From: Bradyrhizobium guangxiense
GTDB taxonomy: Bacteria; Pseudomonadota; Alphaproteobacteria; Rhizobiales; Xanthobacteraceae
Assembly (NCBI RefSeq): GCF_004114915.1
Contig: NZ_CP022219.1
Location: 3,812,501 to 3,876,500 of the forward strand
DNA length: 64,000 nucleotides
Direction of reading: 5' to 3'
Shown here piece after piece: positions 17,516 to 25,401 of this stretch (the stretch's first letter is position 1; each line of letters opens with the position of its first letter). A program made the translations under genes and the position numbers. The notes beneath the pieces are model-generated. The model searched no databases. It was not told the origin of the DNA and worked only from the letters and a program-made list of their open reading frames with translations.

Positions 17516-18588
17516 TTGGGGTTCGGGTCCGCAAGACCGGCGCCGGGCTCCTGAAGACGCCCGCTTCTCGCCAGCCGGACTGCATGGCCCAGCGCGCGCG
17601 CCGCATTCTGCACCTGCTGCTGGAATTCCCTGTTCTCGTCGAGCTCGTGATGCGAGGTGGCATACGGCTCCCCGTAGCCGACATAGCCGTCGAGTTCCGC
17701 GAAGCGCCCCGCCGAGATCAGCTGCATGTCGGTCAGCCAGTCCGACAAGGTGCGACGCACGCCCTCGGCACCGACGGCATCGCCGTGCACGACGAGGCCG
17801 AAATGACGGCCCGCGAGATGGCGCGGATAAGGCCAGCCCTTCAGCTCCAACGCCTTGGCTTCAGCGGCGTTCTTGCCATGCGTCGAGGTCGGATCGGGAT
17901 TGCCGCCGTCGGCGCAGACCATCCGATCCATCATCGCCTTGAGGCCGGCGGGCACGTGATACCAGTTCACCGGCGTTACGATCAGGATGCCCCGGGCGGC
18001 GACCCAGAGCGGATAGATGTCGTTCATCCAGTCGTGGGTCTGGCCCAGCGAGTAGTTGGGATAACAGCTGCACGGCCAGTGGCAGAGCGGCATGGCGGTG
18101 CCGACGCAGGTCTTGCACGGATGGATCGCCTTGCCGAACTCCGAGACAAGGCGCGACAGATCGAGGATATCGACGGCGAACCCCATCTCGGTGAAGACAG
18201 GCTCGGCCAGCTTGACCAGGCGCCAGGGCTTGGACATCTCGCCCGGACAGGTGTGCTCGCTGCGGGCCGCGCCGTTGATGACAAGGATGCGCGGCGGCTC
18301 GCTCGCATCGTCGTGCCGTCGTTGCGCGTCCAGGATTTTTGCACGCGCATCGAGCCAGTCGATGGCGATGTCGTAGTCGGGATCGGAAAAACCTGCGCCC
18401 GCCTTCCGCGTCAACGGCGCCTTGCGCGAGTGGCTGTAGGCGTCCCAGGCTGCACCGGTGATGACATCGAGCTCGCGCTGCAGCGGGGCAAAGGCGGGAT
18501 CGACGAACTGGCTCCTGTACCGCCGCTCGAACTCTTCGCGCGACAGCTTGACGGGCGGCATGCCTTTGCGAATTTCGGTGTCCGTCAT
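17512..18588 (-). CDS. NAD(P)H-dependent FMN oxidoreductase (flavodoxin fold)
   Basis: A 358-residue protein whose central part is a flavodoxin-like FMN reductase: 'ILVINGAARSEHTCPGEMSK' (about 101-120) as the first phosphate loop, 'CKTCVGTAMPLCHWPC' (about 157-172) with clustered Cys, and 'GILIVTPVNWYHVPAGLKAMMDR' split across about 198-220 as the FMN-stacking loop. A 95-residue N-terminal extension without clear homology is present. It is the first gene of the operon with the TrxR-like and copper proteins. A GGAAC-N16-GGTT sequence lies just upstream. Confidence 0.8.
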   Translation of the reverse strand: MTDTEIRKGMPPVKLSREEFERRYRSQFVDPAFAPLQRELDVITGAAWDAYSHSRKAPLTRKAGAGFSDPDYDIAIDWLDARAKILDAQRRHDDASEPPRILVINGAARSEHTCPGEMSKPWRLVKLAEPVFTEMGFAVDILDLSRLVSEFGKAIHPCKTCVGTAMPLCHWPCSCYPNYSLGQTHDWMNDIYPLWVAARGILIVTPVNWYHVPAGLKAMMDRMVCADGGNPDPTSTHGKNAAEAKALELKGWPYPRHLAGRHFGLVVHGDAVGAEGVRRTLSDWLTDMQLISAGRFAELDGYVGYGEPYATSHHELDENREFQQQVQNAARALGHAVRLARSGRLQEPGAGLADPNPK

Positions 18589-18621
18589 GCTGGCTCCCGG
18601 CGAAGTCGGTATGGTCCGACC

Positions 18622-18646
18622 AACCCAGGGCGCAGCGCGCGGTTCC
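18622..18646 (-). promoter_or_regulatory. candidate EcfG promoter of the redox/copper operon
   Basis: On the minus strand GGAAC (18646-18642) is followed after 16 bases by GGTT (18625-18622), eight of nine consensus bases, 34 bases before the ATG of the first operon gene. Position and spacing are as expected for a real promoter. Confidence 0.45.
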
Positions 18647-18651
18647 TTCCG

Positions 18652-18852
18652 TTAACTCCGAAGCACGTCCTGCGCCACGTCGAATTTCGCGATGCGCTGA
18701 TCGAGCCGCCACAGCTCGATGCGGTGCACCAGCACGAGCCCGGCGGCTTCGCGCTTGGCCTGCTCGTCGTTGTCGCAGACGAGGTTGATGCATCCGAACA
18801 CGTGCCCGTCCGGATCGATCTGGAACGCGCGGTAGTGCTTGAAGCTTCCCAT
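18652..18852 (-). CDS. small protein, coupled to upstream gene (66 aa)
   Basis: A 66-residue protein with the pattern 'FKHYRAFQIDPDGHVFG' then 'CDNDEQAKREAAGLV' and 'IELWRLDQRIAKF'. This strand-helix-strand layout is typical of many small rhizobial proteins ending with 'hrIELWrldr', recalled as widespread and uncharacterised. Its ATG shares one base with the stop of the preceding gene (TAATG), so translation is probably coupled. Confidence 0.7.
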   Translation of the reverse strand: MGSFKHYRAFQIDPDGHVFGCINLVCDNDEQAKREAAGLVLVHRIELWRLDQRIAKFDVAQDVLRS

Positions 18853-19061
18853 TATGGTTGTCCTCGCCTTGGATAGACGGGTACGCTCAGCCACTCCGTC
18901 AGGTTCGAGGTCACTTCGTTCTGCTTGGCACGCCGCAGCAGCATCTCCCGCTCCTTGCCGGGCGGCAGGCTGCGGGCGCGCTCGCGGGCGCTTTCAGCGA
19001 ATGTCGTGAGCCGCTCCTGGAGCGACTGGGTCTGTTTCCTGCGGTTACGTTTGGCGGTCAT
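18852..19061 (-). CDS. small charged helical protein with SLPPG motif (69 aa)
   Basis: A 69-residue very basic-acidic protein, mostly helical, with the segment 'SLPPGKEREMLLRRAKQNE' followed by 'LTEWL'. A paralogue lies at 19766-19966 (SLPPGAMRDEVLRKARQAE and MSEWL), so a short conserved family is present twice within 1 kb. Function unknown. The ATG at 19061 is chosen because the paralogy begins there; an upstream open frame reads through intergenic sequence. Confidence 0.68.
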   Translation of the reverse strand: MTAKRNRRKQTQSLQERLTTFAESARERARSLPPGKEREMLLRRAKQNEVTSNLTEWLSVPVYPRRGQP

Positions 19062-19272
19062 CTGACTTTCACACGGGATTTTTAGTGAGGGAAGTGGGCC
19101 CCGGCGGGGGGATTGGGCGCCGGGGCCCAAGTTGTTGTCACTCAGTCGCTTGCCGGTTGGGGCGGCCCAGCCCGGCAACGTTGATAGCTTCCGCTGCGAG
19201 AACCGGTTCCAGCATTTCAATAAGTTAACGCTGCGCGATTTTAAGCCGGCCACCACACGTCCTGACTGCGGC

Positions 19273-19298
19273 GGAACCGAAATGCTGATTCGTGTGTT
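19273..19298 (+). promoter_or_regulatory. weak EcfG-type promoter match
   Basis: GGAAC (19273-19277) is followed after 17 bases by TGTT (19295-19298), one base off consensus, 28 bases before the ATG of the small basic protein gene. Confidence 0.28.
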
Positions 19299-19325
19299 CA
19301 ACAGCGACTTGAAGGAGGAGTCATC

Positions 19326-19610
19326 ATGGCAAGAGCAGCATGGAAACGGCCGGGCTCACCGATCGGCCGCAAGGGACCGCGCAAGGCCAATCCCGCGTAC
19401 AAGCGCCGCGCACGTCAGCCGTGGACGCCTGCGGATGTGAGCAAGCTGAAGCAGCTCGCCAAGGGCAACACGCCAACCGGCGTGATGAGCATCAAGCTGC
19501 AGCGCCCGGTCGCAGCCATTCGCAGCAAGGCGCAGCGCGAAGGAATTTCGCTGCGCCCCGCGAACCGTTCACCCTACAACCGGCGAACCAAAGCCGCGAA
19601 GCGGCGTTGA
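19326..19610 (+). CDS. small basic DNA-binding-like protein (94 aa)
   Basis: A 94-residue protein with many Lys and Arg at both ends. The middle 'PWTPADVSKLKQLAKGNTP' and 'KLQRPVAAIRSKAQREGISL' resemble the GcrA/Myb-like three-helix DNA-binding unit (Trp, then Leu-Lys-Leu, then R-x-AA-I-xx-KA-xx-GI). A strong ribosome site AAGGAGG lies ten bases before the ATG, implying high expression. It sits between the two SLPPG paralogues, on the opposite strand. A nucleoid or regulatory role is inference from charge and motif only. Confidence 0.75.
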   Translation: MARAAWKRPGSPIGRKGPRKANPAYKRRARQPWTPADVSKLKQLAKGNTPTGVMSIKLQRPVAAIRSKAQREGISLRPANRSPYNRRTKAAKRR

Positions 19611-19765
19611 CGGAAGGCACCGCCGGGTGACAACCGGACACAACGGGGACGATGGACGTGGCGCTCATTTTTCCGGTTTCTGCCCACGACACCAGCGCAT
19701 CGGTACGCGCCGACATCTAACCCGTTCCCGGCGCGTGCCGCCTGCTCGCTTTACGGCCGCTGAGC

Positions 19766-19966
19766 TTAGTCCGGCGGCTGCAGGCCCGGCGAGCGCAGCC
19801 ACTCGCTCATCTGGGACCCGGTTTCCGCCTGGCGTGCCTTGCGCAACACCTCATCACGCATTGCACCGGGAGGAAGCGAACTCGCTTGTTTCCGCAACCG
19901 TTCCGCCTCCGCCGCGAGCCGGATTTCCAGAGAATCTCTTTGCTTGAACCGTTGTCGCGTCGTCAT
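19766..19966 (-). CDS. small charged helical protein with SLPPG motif (66 aa)
   Basis: A 66-residue paralogue of the protein at 18852-19061: both have a basic N-terminus, a charged helix, SLPPG, then a second helix 'RDEVLRKARQAE' and a terminal 'EWL'. No membrane segment and no Cys. ATG at 19966 begins the region of similarity. Unknown function; probably a stress-island protein by context. Confidence 0.66.
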   Translation of the reverse strand: MTTRQRFKQRDSLEIRLAAEAERLRKQASSLPPGAMRDEVLRKARQAETGSQMSEWLRSPGLQPPD

Positions 19967-20097
19967 CAGGCGTCTCCTGGTGCATGAGGCCGAGCGCGCC
20001 GTTGCGTTCTGACGTTGATGGGTGCCTGGCTGCACAAATTGGCAGATGATCAACGTTCCAGCAGCGGCACGGTTGCGCGCTTCTGCGGAAAAACGGA

Positions 20098-20280
20098 CTA
20101 TGGTTCCTCGTTGTCCCGACGCGCCCTGATCTCGGAGCGAAGCATGGCGCTGTCCATGATGGCCAGACGCAAATCGTTTACGGTCTCGCCATAGTAACCC
20201 GCAAGCCGTCTATGCTGCTCCCGAAGGGCGCGACTTTCCTCGATAGCGCGTGTGGCGCGGGCAAACAGGGCGTCAGGCAT
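20098..20280 (-). CDS. small helical protein (60 aa)
   Basis: A 60-residue protein, nearly all predicted helix ('ALFARATRAIEESRALREQH', then 'LRLAIMDSAMLRSEIRAR'), charged and without Cys. The ATG at 20280 is the first ATG; the frame extends upstream to a TTG at 20376 that would give 92 residues. No family recognised. Confidence 0.48.
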   Translation of the reverse strand: MPDALFARATRAIEESRALREQHRRLAGYYGETVNDLRLAIMDSAMLRSEIRARRDNEEP

Positions 20281-20544
20281 CCGCCATGATGCCTCAAAGC
20301 TCACGAGCGGTCTCTTGCATAGGTTACTCAAATCGAGCCAATCGCTCAAAAAGCTTCTCTGACTAACCTGGATCAAGTGTTCACAACCTTTGCGACCCCC
20401 TCTTCAACCGAGAGCCGGGAGGGCCGGACTTGTAAATTTGGCAGACCTCCCGTTTCCGCTGGCCGAAACGCCGCGGCCAGTCTATGGTCGGTTCATCACC
20501 GGCTGAGGCTCTGCCCGTAGGCGCTGGTGGCTGAGAGACCGTTC

Positions 20545-20573
20545 GCGCTCCCGCCTGCCAAACAGGGGAGCGC
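20545..20573 (+). promoter_or_regulatory. hairpin occluding a ribosome site
   Basis: Perfect 8-base GC-rich arms GCGCTCCC (20545-20552) and GGGAGCGC (20566-20573) enclose a 13-base loop. The 3' arm contains the GGGGAG ribosome site of the gene that starts at 20577, so the folded form would hide it. This could be a translational switch, possibly temperature-sensitive, though it lacks the known ROSE motif. Confidence 0.4.
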
Positions 20574-20576
20574 CTT

Positions 20577-20768
20577 ATGGCGAAGCAAACTCATTATCCA
20601 TTGCAGTCGGATGCGAAGCACCTGGAGCAGGTTCGCGACGCCATGCGCGAGTCGCGGAAAGCCCTGGATCTCCCCCTGCCGGATACGTTTCTCGGCCGAC
20701 GAACTCACGAACCTTTTCCAAGTGAACAAGATGACGATTTGCCGGACGAGCAGCCTCGCAAACCGTGA
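20577..20768 (+). CDS. small hydrophilic protein (63 aa)
   Basis: A 63-residue protein: a helical first half 'DAKHLEQVRDAMRESRKAL' and a disordered acidic C-terminus 'EQDDDLPDEQPRKP'. It has a good ribosome site (GGGGAG, seven bases before ATG), but that site sits inside a hairpin. The amino-acid make-up is like stress-induced hydrophilic proteins. No function is known. Confidence 0.6.
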   Translation: MAKQTHYPLQSDAKHLEQVRDAMRESRKALDLPLPDTFLGRRTHEPFPSEQDDDLPDEQPRKP

Positions 20769-20837
20769 TGATCGCGAGCGGCGAGCTCCCGCTCGGACCT
20801 GACGTTCCCGAGAGCGTGAGCGAGGCAAGCGCGGACC

Positions 20838-21596
20838 TCACCGCGTCGCTTCAGCTCCTCGATACATCTGCAGATAGCTCGGAGAGTATAGCGCCGCCTC
20901 CCTGAGCGCGCCCAAATCGTTGATGATCAACGTCCGATCGCGCAGCACGATCAGGCCGGACGCACGAAGCTCCTGAACAGTTCGATTGAGATGGACGACG
21001 GAAAGGCCGGTGGCGTCGGCAAGGTCCATCTGCGTCACCGGCATGCTGCAGGAATTGCCGTCCACCAATCCGACAGGGCGAAGCCGCTCGACAATCTCGC
21101 AGAGCAAATGCGCCACACGCTCCAGGGCCGTGCGGCGGCCAAGATTGATCGCCCATTCGCGCTGGACGGCGTTGTTGACGAGGGTCTCGCACAAGAACGC
21201 CTCGGCGAGCGAGCGGTCCCCCGCCACCAGGGTTTCGAAACGTGCGCGCTTGATTTCGGAATAGACGACCGGCGTCAGCGTCGCGATGGAATGATCCATC
21301 ACCGGAAGCAAGAAGGCATGCGCGTCGCAGCTCTCGCCCGGAAAGACAAAATTGACGATCTGGCGCCGTCCATCCTCGAGCGTCTTGTAGCGGCAGAGCC
21401 AGCCCGACAGCACGAAACGGACGCTATCGACGGGATCGCCTTCAGAGATGAGGTCCTCGCCGGCTCCGGCGCGCTGGAGCCCTTCGAGCATCGCATATTC
21501 GAGCGACGTGCGGCCCTCCGCGGATAGCGGCCTCAGCGCATTCAGCCGGCGAATGGCCGGCTCCACCAGGCTGCGATCGGACATCGACAACGGCAT
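20838..21596 (-). CDS. Crp/Fnr-family transcription regulator
   Basis: A 252-residue regulator. The N-terminal cyclic-nucleotide-binding-like domain (about 30-145) has 'EGDPVDSVRFVLSGWLCRYK' (about 51-70) but lacks the RxS phosphate cassette of cAMP-binding Crp and the Fe-S cysteines of Fnr, so its signal is not predictable. The C-terminal winged helix (about 160-235) carries 'MTQMDLADATGLSVVHLNRTV'-like recognition residues (PVTQMDLADATGLSVVHLNR). Its ATG overlaps the stop of the upstream CheB-CheR kinase (TGATG), so the two are translated together and probably act in one pathway. Confidence 0.88.
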   Translation of the reverse strand: MPLSMSDRSLVEPAIRRLNALRPLSAEGRTSLEYAMLEGLQRAGAGEDLISEGDPVDSVRFVLSGWLCRYKTLEDGRRQIVNFVFPGESCDAHAFLLPVMDHSIATLTPVVYSEIKRARFETLVAGDRSLAEAFLCETLVNNAVQREWAINLGRRTALERVAHLLCEIVERLRPVGLVDGNSCSMPVTQMDLADATGLSVVHLNRTVQELRASGLIVLRDRTLIINDLGALREAALYSPSYLQMYRGAEATR

Positions 21597-24500
21597 CAGC
21601 CAGCCACCACCGGTGTGTGGAACGCGCGCTTACTGAGCGGGATCGTGATGGTGCATTGCAGACCCGCCGGGTCGAAAGCCAGCGTAGTGTGCCCCTTGAA
21701 CTCAAATGCGAGTGTACGCTCCAGGAGTTCCGTCCCAAAACCCTTTTTCGGCGGCGGCTTGACCTGCGGTCCCCCGCGCTCGCGCCATTCGAACACCAGC
21801 TCCGCCGGCTGCGTGCTTTCGTCGACGCGCCAGCTGATTTCAATGCGCCCGCCCGGCTGACTCAGGGCGCCATATTTCAACGCATTGGTCGCAAGCTCGT
21901 GGATCGCGAGCGCAAAGGTCTCGGCGGCCTTGGGCTGGAAGCGAACAGTCGGGCCGATGACCCTCATCTGCTCACCTTCGCGGGCGTTGTAGGCCAGCAG
22001 CTCCTCGACCACGAGATATTCGAGGTCGACGCCGCCTTCGGGATCGCGGGTCACCAGCGCCTGGGTGCGGGCAAAGGCGTTGAGGCGGCCATCGAGATGG
22101 GCGGCATACTCCTCGACCGTGGAACTCGATTCCGCCGAGCGGCGTGCGATCGAGCGCACCACGCTGATGGTGTTGCGGACGCGGTGCTGGAGCTCGGCCA
22201 GCAGCAGGCGCTGCCGCTCCTCGGCGCGGGTGATCGCCGTGACGTCGATGAAGGTGATGACGACGCCGGCGATGAAGTTGTCGATGCTGCGATAAGGCAG
22301 GATGCGCACGATGTAGCGCGTGCCGCTGTCCGGCGCGCTCAGCTCGCGCTCGACGCTGGCGAGCGTGCGCAGCACGCGGCGCACGTCCTCATAGAGCTCC
22401 TCGATGGGGACGCGAGCCTTGATGTGGGCGATCGGCCGGCCAGTGTCAGTCTCGACGAGATGCAGGATTTGCGTGATCGCAGGCGTGAAGTTCATCACGC
22501 GCAGGTCATTGTCGAGGAAGATGGTGGCGATCTGCGTGCTCTCCAGGAAATTCTTGAGGTCGCTGGTGGCGCGCGTCAATTCCTGCACCCGGTGCGCCAG
22601 CTCGCCGTTGACCGTGGTCAGCTCCTCGTTCACGGACTGCAACTCCTCGCGAGAGGTTTCCAGCTCCTCATTGGCCGATTGCAGCTCCTCGTTGAGAGAC
22701 TGGTATTCCTCGTTGGAGGATTTCAGCTCCTCATTGGTGCTCTCGAGCTCCTCGATGGTGGCCTGGAGACGCTCGCGCGTGGCGCGCAGATCGCTTTCGA
22801 GGCGCTCGACGTGTTCGGTGCGCACCAGTGCGTTGGGGTTGTTGTGGTTCGCCTCGATCGCGTGGACGGGGCCGTCCTTGAAAAGCACGACGAAATTGCG
22901 ATGGCCACCGGCGTTTTCCTGGATTGGCTCGACGGCGATGTCGACGAGGACGCGGTGGCCGTTGACCCCGAGCTGCACTTGCTCGGCATGAGCCGGCTCA
23001 TTGGTTTCCGCGGCACGGCTGAGCACGGTGCGCAATTCAAGCCGGAGATCGCGATGCACGAGCTGAAGCAGATCGAGCGTAGCGGTGCCCGCCATCGGCT
23101 CGATGTAGCGGCCGGTTCGCCCGGAGAAGTGCAGGATCTGGAAATTCTCGTCGGTGATGACATAGGCCGGCGCATAGCGCTCCGCGATGCGCTGTGCGCG
23201 CCGCTCCAATCCGACGTCGGGTCCGAACGAGCGCACCGGCGGCACTTCGACCGGCACCCTGCCCGCCGTGGCCGTGATCGGAAATTCCGGCGGCAGCCGC
23301 GTTCCGGTTTCAAGCTTCTTGAAGATGCGTGCGCGGCGATCGACCGGCGCAAACAGCTTCGGGTGACGCGTCACGTTCTCGGAATTGCCAAGAAAGAGAT
23401 AGCGCTCCGGCAACAGCGCAAAATGGAACAGCGGGATGACCCGGTTCTGCAATTCTGCATTAAGGTAGATCAGAAGATTGCGGCAGGAGACGAGGTCGAG
23501 CTTGGAGAACGGCGCATCTTTGATGACATTGTGCTGCGAGAAGATGCACATCTCGCGCAGCTCCTTGACCACGCAATAGGTGTCGCCTTCGCGCACGAAC
23601 CAGCGCGCCAGGCGCTCGCTGGTCATGTCCGCTTCGATACTGGTGCGGTAGCGCCCGACGCGCGCAGTCGCGAGCGCCCGTCCGTCGATGTCGGTGGCGA
23701 AGATCTGCACCTGCGGCACGGAATCCATCCGTGCCATGTGTTCGCGCAGGAGAATGCCGATCGAATAGGCCTCCTCACCGGTGGCGCAGCCCAGCACCCA
23801 GACGCGCACCTGCTGCCCAGCGCCCTTGTTCTCGAAGATCTTCGGAATGACGTGGTTTTCCAGCACCTCGAATTCGCGCTTGTCGCGGAAGAATTCGGTG
23901 ACGCCGATCAGGAGGTCGTTGAAGAGATGCTGGGCCTCGTCCTTGTCGTTGCGCAGGAATTCGACATAGGCCGGGATCTCGTCGATCCGGACCACCTGCA
24001 TCCGCCGCTGCACCCGGCGTAGAAAGGTGTTCTGCTTGTAACCGTGGAAATCGTTGCCGGTCTTGTTGCGCAGGATGTCGGCGATGCGCGACAGCGAAGT
24101 TGCCGCCGCGGCCAGAACCTCGTCGAAGCCCTGCTTCTCCTCCAGGCGCCTGAGATGACGGGCGTAGACCTGGATGTGCTCGGGAATGTCCTCGGGCTGC
24201 AGCACGTAGTCGGCGATGGCGGCAGGCGTGTTGCCATCGACCAGATGCTCGGCCTCGTCGGTGCCGGCGTTCTTTTCGGCGATGGCGAGACCGCCGTGGT
24301 CCTTCAGCGTCGCGGTGCCGAGCGTGCCGTCGCCGCCGGTGCCGGCGAGAATGACGCCGATGGACTGCTCGGCGCGTTCCTCAGCCAGCGACACGAGGAA
24401 GCTGTCGATGGTGGCGCGCTCCCCGGGGGCCTGCTCGGCCTTGCGGATCGCGAAGCGGCCGCCCTGGATCGTGGTGATCATCGCCGGCGGGCACAGATAG

Positions 24501-24766
24501 ATCGTGCCACCCTCGATCGCATGGCCGTCACGGATGTCGGCGACCTTGCCGCCATTGGATCCCTGCACGATGCCGCGCAGCCGCGGCTCGTCAAAGGCTT
24601 CATGATGCTGAAGCGCCAGCACGATGGCCTGGTCGGCCCCGACGGTCAGCTTGGCAAAGAAGCGCTCGATACTGTCCAGGGCTCCAGGCGATGCGCCGAC
24701 GCCGATGATCAGCGGGACCTTGCTATGGCGCTCTCCATCGACCGGCTGGTCGCCGATTTCATTCAT
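21596..24766 (-). CDS. CheB-CheR-PAS-HWE fusion histidine kinase
   Basis: A 1056-residue cytoplasmic signalling protein. In order: a CheB methylesterase domain (about 15-195, 'IGVGASPGALDSI', 'ILAGTGGDGTLG'), a CheR methyltransferase domain (about 210-475, 'RVWVLGCATGEEAYSIGILL', with 'SCRNLLIYL'), a PAS-like region, a strong coiled coil of Glu/Leu/Ser heptads (about 655-720), a further PAS domain (about 725-850), and an HWE-family kinase core (about 865-1045) with 'ELQHRVRNTISVV' (phospho-acceptor His), 'ALAIHELATNALKYG' (N box) and 'FEWRERGG' (the WxE signature). No chemotaxis genes are nearby, so it is probably a stress or light/redox sensor. It is coupled to the Crp/Fnr gene. Confidence 0.92.
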   Translation of the reverse strand: MNEIGDQPVDGERHSKVPLIIGVGASPGALDSIERFFAKLTVGADQAIVLALQHHEAFDEPRLRGIVQGSNGGKVADIRDGHAIEGGTIYLCPPAMITTIQGGRFAIRKAEQAPGERATIDSFLVSLAEERAEQSIGVILAGTGGDGTLGTATLKDHGGLAIAEKNAGTDEAEHLVDGNTPAAIADYVLQPEDIPEHIQVYARHLRRLEEKQGFDEVLAAAATSLSRIADILRNKTGNDFHGYKQNTFLRRVQRRMQVVRIDEIPAYVEFLRNDKDEAQHLFNDLLIGVTEFFRDKREFEVLENHVIPKIFENKGAGQQVRVWVLGCATGEEAYSIGILLREHMARMDSVPQVQIFATDIDGRALATARVGRYRTSIEADMTSERLARWFVREGDTYCVVKELREMCIFSQHNVIKDAPFSKLDLVSCRNLLIYLNAELQNRVIPLFHFALLPERYLFLGNSENVTRHPKLFAPVDRRARIFKKLETGTRLPPEFPITATAGRVPVEVPPVRSFGPDVGLERRAQRIAERYAPAYVITDENFQILHFSGRTGRYIEPMAGTATLDLLQLVHRDLRLELRTVLSRAAETNEPAHAEQVQLGVNGHRVLVDIAVEPIQENAGGHRNFVVLFKDGPVHAIEANHNNPNALVRTEHVERLESDLRATRERLQATIEELESTNEELKSSNEEYQSLNEELQSANEELETSREELQSVNEELTTVNGELAHRVQELTRATSDLKNFLESTQIATIFLDNDLRVMNFTPAITQILHLVETDTGRPIAHIKARVPIEELYEDVRRVLRTLASVERELSAPDSGTRYIVRILPYRSIDNFIAGVVITFIDVTAITRAEERQRLLLAELQHRVRNTISVVRSIARRSAESSSTVEEYAAHLDGRLNAFARTQALVTRDPEGGVDLEYLVVEELLAYNAREGEQMRVIGPTVRFQPKAAETFALAIHELATNALKYGALSQPGGRIEISWRVDESTQPAELVFEWRERGGPQVKPPPKKGFGTELLERTLAFEFKGHTTLAFDPAGLQCTITIPLSKRAFHTPVVAG

Positions 24767-24950
24767 GGCTTTGGTCGCTCTCTTTCGCTGACCGGGACGA
24801 ACAGGGGCCCGGCTCCTGCAAATAGCAGAAATCGATATAATCCAAACAGATCAAAGGCGAAAATGTCCCGAAGCTCCGTTCGATTCCCGGTCCGAGTGCC
24901 GTCGGGCCCGGCGGAAAAAGTCCATACTGGGCCGGGAGGCCAGGAACCCG

Positions 24951-25160
24951 ATGCAGATGCGTGACGAACTCGCGGAGCTGATCGACCGGGCCGAGGACGC
25001 CATCGCAACAGCCGACCGGCTTGTCGACGAGAACGTCAGTTGGCGGCGCAGCACGAGGCGGCAGCTCGACCAGACTATCGAACTCGGCACAGAGTTCAGG
25101 AAGCTCGCCGTCAGCCGGCTTCCGGCGATCTCGTCTCGACATCCTGCCGAAGATAATTGA
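24951..25160 (+). CDS. possible small helical protein (69 aa)
   Basis: A 69-residue frame, almost wholly helical and charged ('RDELAELIDRAEDAIATADRLVDE'-type pattern, split at about residues 4-27), with AGGAA five bases before the ATG at 24951 and gene-like third-position GC. It overlaps the 3' end of the convergent gene at 25111-25392 by 50 bases, which lowers confidence. Unknown function. Confidence 0.42.
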   Translation: MQMRDELAELIDRAEDAIATADRLVDENVSWRRSTRRQLDQTIELGTEFRKLAVSRLPAISSRHPAEDN

Positions 25161-25392
25161 CGCGCTGCTCAATCAGGACGCGATGGTGCTCCCATTCGAT
25201 CAGGGTTTGCTTGAGCAGATCGACCAGCCGTTGCGCCTGGCGCGTATCTTGGCCGCCCGCCATCAGCTCGCGTACGCGATCCTCCTGATCGCGGATGCGC
25301 CGCCAGCCGTCATCGATGCCCTGATCGGCCTTCTCCAGCAGGCGCTGTTCCGCATTGAGCTGCTCAGCGCGTTCGGCAAGGGACATAGCCAT
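25111..25392 (-). CDS. small coiled-coil protein (93 aa)
   Basis: A 93-residue, mainly helical protein with heptad-like hydrophobic spacing ('LAERAEQLNAEQRLLEKAD', 'AQRLVDLLKQTLIEWEHHR'). It starts nine bases after the CheB stop on the same strand, so it shares that transcript and may be a partner of CheB. No domain match recognised. Confidence 0.62.
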   Translation of the reverse strand: MAMSLAERAEQLNAEQRLLEKADQGIDDGWRRIRDQEDRVRELMAGGQDTRQAQRLVDLLKQTLIEWEHHRVLIEQRVNYLRQDVETRSPEAG

Positions 25393-25401
25393 GACGGAGC
25401 C

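Noticed and set aside
20028..20059. EcfG promoter before the gene at 19766-19966
   Set aside because: GGAAC at 20059-20055 is present but the downstream element at 16-18 bases reads TTTG/TTGT, lacking the GTT core.
21617..24022. An 801-codon open frame opposite the CheB-CheR kinase
   Set aside because: It mirrors the codons of a well-conserved kinase, has no domain signature and no ribosome site.
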